Source of the DNA: DASWKG01 sp036396755
Lineage (GTDB): Bacteria; Actinomycetota; UBA4738; CALAEC01
Direction: 5' to 3'
Length of the DNA stretch: 31,684 nucleotides
Assembly (NCBI GenBank): GCA_036396755.1
Contig: DASWKG010000109.1
Span: forward strand, 1 to 31,684
Position 1 is the first letter of the stretch; every line of letters begins with the position of its first letter. Positions 28,996-31,684 of the stretch are shown piece by piece. Position numbers and translations under genes: made by a program. Below the pieces are notes generated by a model, which was not told the DNA's origin, searched no databases, and worked only from the letters and a program-made list of their open reading frames with translations.

Positions 28996-30972
28996 ATGGA
29001 CGCGATGCCGAACGAAGCCCGGCGGCGCGTCGTGATCGAGGCCGTGACACCCGCCGTCGAGGGCGGCCGCTTCCCCATCAAGCGAATCATTGGGGAGGAC
29101 GTCGTGGTGGAGGCGGACGTGTTCGCCGACGGCCACGACGTGGTGACCGCCGTGCTGCGCCACCGTCCCCCGGACGGCGAGTGGCGCGAGGCCCCGATGA
29201 CCGCACTCGGCAACGACCGCTGGCGCGGCTCGTTCGAGGTCGACCATCTCGGGGAGCACGCCTACGCGATCTGGGCCTGGGTCGACCGGTTCGGCACGTG
29301 GTGGCGCGACCTGCTGAAGAGGGCGGAGGCCGGCCTCGACCTCGCCCTCGACCTCGAGGAGGGCGCTCACCTCGTTGAGCAGACGGCCAAGCGCGCGTCG
29401 GGCGACGACCGAGCGGCCCTGCGCTCGTGGGCAGCCCGGCTGCGCGACCGCTGGGCACCCGAGCTGACGGCCGAGGCCGAGGCGGAGCTCCAGCCCATCA
29501 TGGCCGCGCACGCCGACCGCCGGCACGCGACCCGCTCGCCGAAGCTGGGCATCGTCGTCGACCGGGAGCGCGCGCGGTTCGGGAGCTGGTACGAGCTCTT
29601 CCCCCGCTCGACCGCCACCGACGCCGGCCGCCACGGCACGTTCGCCGACACCGAGAAGCGCCTCGCCTACGTGGCCGAGATGGGCTTCGACGTCCTCTAC
29701 CTGCCGCCGATCCACCCGATCGGCGTCACCCATCGCAAGGGCCGGAACAACGACCCGGCGGGCGCTCACGGCGCGCCCGGGGTCCCCTGGGCGATCGGCT
29801 CGGACGAGGGAGGGCACACGGCCGTCCACCCCGACCTCGGCACCCTCATGGAGCTCGACCGGCTCGTCGACGCGGCGGCCGAGCAGGGCATCGAGATCGC
29901 CCTCGACGTTGCGTTCCAGTGCTCGCCCGACCATCCGTGGGTGCGCGAGCATCCGGAGTGGTTCCGCCGCCGCCCCGACGGCAGCATCCGGTACGCGGAG
30001 AACCCACCGAAGCGCTACGAGGACATCTACCCCCTCGACTTCGAGACCGGCGACTGGCGGGCGCTCTGGGAGGAGCTGAAGGGAGTCGTGGAGTTCTGGA
30101 TCACCCACGGCGTCCGCATCTTCCGCGTCGACAACCCGCACACGAAGCCCTACGCGTTCTGGGAGTGGCTCATCGGCGGCATCAAGCGCGACCACCCCGA
30201 CGTGATCTTCCTGTCCGAGGCGTTCACCCGGCCGAAGGTGATGCACCGGCTGGCGAAGCTCGGCTTCACCCAGTCCTACACCTACTTCGCGTGGCGCAAC
30301 ACAAAGGCGGAGCTCGAGGAGTACTTCGGCCGCGACCTGCCTGCGGTGGCCGACTTCTTCCGGCCGAACCTGTGGCCGAACACGCCCGACATCCTCACCG
30401 AGCAGCTGCAGACCGGCGGCCGCGCCGCGTTCATGTCGCGCGTCGTGCTCGCGGCCACGCTCGGCGCCTCGTACGGCATCTACGGTCCCGCGTTCGAGCT
30501 CATGGAGTCCACACCGCGACAGCCCGGCTCCGAGGAGTACCTCGACTCGGAGAAGTACGAGATCAAGGCGTGGGACCTCGACCGGCCGGACAGCCTTCGA
30601 CCCTTCATCGCCCGGGTCAACCGCATCCGCCGCGAGAACCCGGCGCTGCAGAGCGACCGAACCCTCCGGTTCCATCACACCGACAACGAGCAGCTCGTCG
30701 CGTACAGCAAGCGCTCGGGCGACGACGTCGTGCTGACGGTCGTGAACCTCGACCCGAAGTGGACGCAGTCGGGCTGGGTCGAGCTTCCGCTGCGCGGCCT
30801 CGGGATCGACCCCGCGCATCCGTTCCCCGTCGAGGACCTCCTGACCGGCGAGCGCTTCACCTGGGACGGGGGCCGGAACTTCGTCGAGATCGACCCCGAC
30901 CTCGTCCCCGCGCACATCCTCCTGGTGCGGCCGCGCGTGCGCACCGAGCGCGACTTCGAGTACTTCATGTGA
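28996..30972 (+). CDS. glgE: Alpha-1,4-glucan:maltose-1-phosphate maltosyltransferase
   Basis: GlgE adds maltosyl units from alpha-maltose 1-phosphate to alpha-1,4-glucan chains in the cytoplasm. The 658-residue product has the family's N-terminal beta domain, a helical insert and a GH13 barrel. FRVDNPHTKP holds the nucleophile Asp379 and FLSEAFTRP holds the acid Glu408; the 29-residue gap equals that of the Streptomyces enzyme. LYLPPIHPIG and RKGRNN are also typical. ATG 28990 is possible, but 28996 fits the -10 box better. The stop overlaps the treS start (GTGA), so the two enzymes are probably made together. Confidence 0.95.
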   Translation: MDAMPNEARRRVVIEAVTPAVEGGRFPIKRIIGEDVVVEADVFADGHDVVTAVLRHRPPDGEWREAPMTALGNDRWRGSFEVDHLGEHAYAIWAWVDRFGTWWRDLLKRAEAGLDLALDLEEGAHLVEQTAKRASGDDRAALRSWAARLRDRWAPELTAEAEAELQPIMAAHADRRHATRSPKLGIVVDRERARFGSWYELFPRSTATDAGRHGTFADTEKRLAYVAEMGFDVLYLPPIHPIGVTHRKGRNNDPAGAHGAPGVPWAIGSDEGGHTAVHPDLGTLMELDRLVDAAAEQGIEIALDVAFQCSPDHPWVREHPEWFRRRPDGSIRYAENPPKRYEDIYPLDFETGDWRALWEELKGVVEFWITHGVRIFRVDNPHTKPYAFWEWLIGGIKRDHPDVIFLSEAFTRPKVMHRLAKLGFTQSYTYFAWRNTKAELEEYFGRDLPAVADFFRPNLWPNTPDILTEQLQTGGRAAFMSRVVLAATLGASYGIYGPAFELMESTPRQPGSEEYLDSEKYEIKAWDLDRPDSLRPFIARVNRIRRENPALQSDRTLRFHHTDNEQLVAYSKRSGDDVVLTVVNLDPKWTQSGWVELPLRGLGIDPAHPFPVEDLLTGERFTWDGGRNFVEIDPDLVPAHILLVRPRVRTERDFEYFM

Positions 30973-31684
30973 GTGCCGACCCGCGCTGGTACCAGGACGC
31001 CGTCATCTACCAGCTCCACGTGCGCTCCTTCCACGATTCCGACGCCGACGGCATCGGCGACTTCCGCGGCCTGACGCAGAAGCTCGAGTACCTGCAGGAC
31101 CTGGGCGCAACGGCGATCTGGCTCCTCCCGTTCTACCCCTCGCCGCTGCGCGACGACGGCTACGACATCTCCGACTACGCGGGGATCCATCCCGCCTACG
31201 GCACGCTTCGCGACTTCCGGCTGTTCCTCCGCGAAGCGCACCGCCAGGGGCTCCGGGTCATCACCGAGCTCGTGCTCAACCACACCTCGGACCAGCACCC
31301 CTGGTTCCAGCGGGCGCGTCAGGCGCCCGCGGGCAGCCCGTTGCGCGACTTCTACGTGTGGAGCGAAACGCCCGACCGATACGCCGACACGCGGATCATC
31401 TTCAAGGACTTCGAGCCGTCGAACTGGTCGTGGGACCCGGTCGCGGGCGCGTACTACTGGCACCGGTTCTACGCGCACCAGCCCGACCTGAACTACGACA
31501 ACCCCGAGGTGCGGGAGGCGATGAAACGGGCGCTCGACTTCTGGTTCGACCTCGGGGTCGACGGCCTGCGGCTCGACGCGGTTCCGTACCTGATCGAGCG
31601 CGAGGGGACGAGCTGCGAGAACCTGCCCGAGACCCACGACGTGCTGCGCGACCTGCGCGCGCACGTCGACGGCCGCTACGACGA
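30969..31684 (+). CDS. treS: Trehalose synthase / maltose isomerase (partial)
   Basis: The first 238 codons are present; the gene runs off the right edge. TreS interconverts trehalose and maltose, and maltose kinase then makes the GlgE substrate. Visible GH13 features are WYQDAVIYQLHVRSF, DGIGDFRGLTQKLEYLQDLG, ELVLNHTSDQHPWFQ and LDAVPYLIEREGTSCENLPETH with the nucleophile Asp203. The GTG start at 30969 overlaps the glgE stop by 4 bp; the GTG at 30973 is out of frame. A linked maltose kinase (Mak/Pep2) or glgB would be expected downstream but cannot be seen. Confidence 0.92.
   Translation, partial: MSADPRWYQDAVIYQLHVRSFHDSDADGIGDFRGLTQKLEYLQDLGATAIWLLPFYPSPLRDDGYDISDYAGIHPAYGTLRDFRLFLREAHRQGLRVITELVLNHTSDQHPWFQRARQAPAGSPLRDFYVWSETPDRYADTRIIFKDFEPSNWSWDPVAGAYYWHRFYAHQPDLNYDNPEVREAMKRALDFWFDLGVDGLRLDAVPYLIEREGTSCENLPETHDVLRDLRAHVDGRYD

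Noticed and set aside
30973..30975. GTG as the treS start
   Set aside because: It is out of frame with the trehalose synthase sequence; GTG 30969 is in frame and overlaps the glgE stop.

Overview
The window is GC-rich and dense with short-spaced genes on both strands. The gene families point to an actinobacterium (Actinomycetota). These include the three-gene set histidine phosphatase / DUF3090 / SCO1664-family, the GlgE-TreS alpha-glucan pair, a full-length Lhr helicase, and frequent GTG starts. About ten genes carry a TANNNT-type -10 hexamer only 6-9 nt before the start codon, which suggests leaderless mRNAs. Nothing identifies a genus. There is no IS element, phage gene or CRISPR array, so this reads as ordinary chromosome with some lineage-specific exported proteins.

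Layout. 1-600: start of a lipoprotein gene and a tRNA-Ser(GCT)/tRNA-Arg(ACG) pair, all on the minus strand. 641-4768 (plus): pirin, panD, an orphan histidine kinase, a site-2 protease and a multi-spanning membrane protein. 4796-7743 (minus): an MMPL exporter translationally coupled to a TetR regulator that resembles gamma-butyrolactone receptors and has a palindromic operator inside its own promoter. 7821-8657: an Fpg/Nei-type DNA glycosylase. 8677-8953: a protein-poor unit with a promoter-like sequence, an unusually long Shine-Dalgarno sequence, a 13-codon ORF, several hairpins and a strong intrinsic terminator. This is the best candidate here for something undescribed. 8953-9438: an unassigned conserved-looking protein.

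9473-17370 holds three large exported proteins: an FG-GAP-like protein, an M14 carboxypeptidase-like protein with a C-terminal RTX repeat block, and a TolB-like propeller fused to a phosphodiester glycosidase domain. 17462-21627 holds an AAA+ ATPase (magnesium-chelatase/MoxR type) and a VWA protein that probably work together, separated by an inverted gene for a small secreted protein. 21630-23464 (minus) is the SCO1664 / DUF3090 / histidine phosphatase operon. 23589-23744 is a tiny zinc-ribbon gene. 23723-28941 (minus) holds lhr and mutY with a long imperfect hairpin between them. 28996-31684 is glgE overlapping the start of treS, which runs off the window.

Functional links: TetR with MMPL (regulated export), Fpg/MutY/Lhr (DNA repair, not one operon), AAA+ with VWA (probable chaperone-like complex), and GlgE with TreS (trehalose to alpha-glucan). 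Convergent genes are packed very tightly; at three junctions both stop codons lie in a palindrome.
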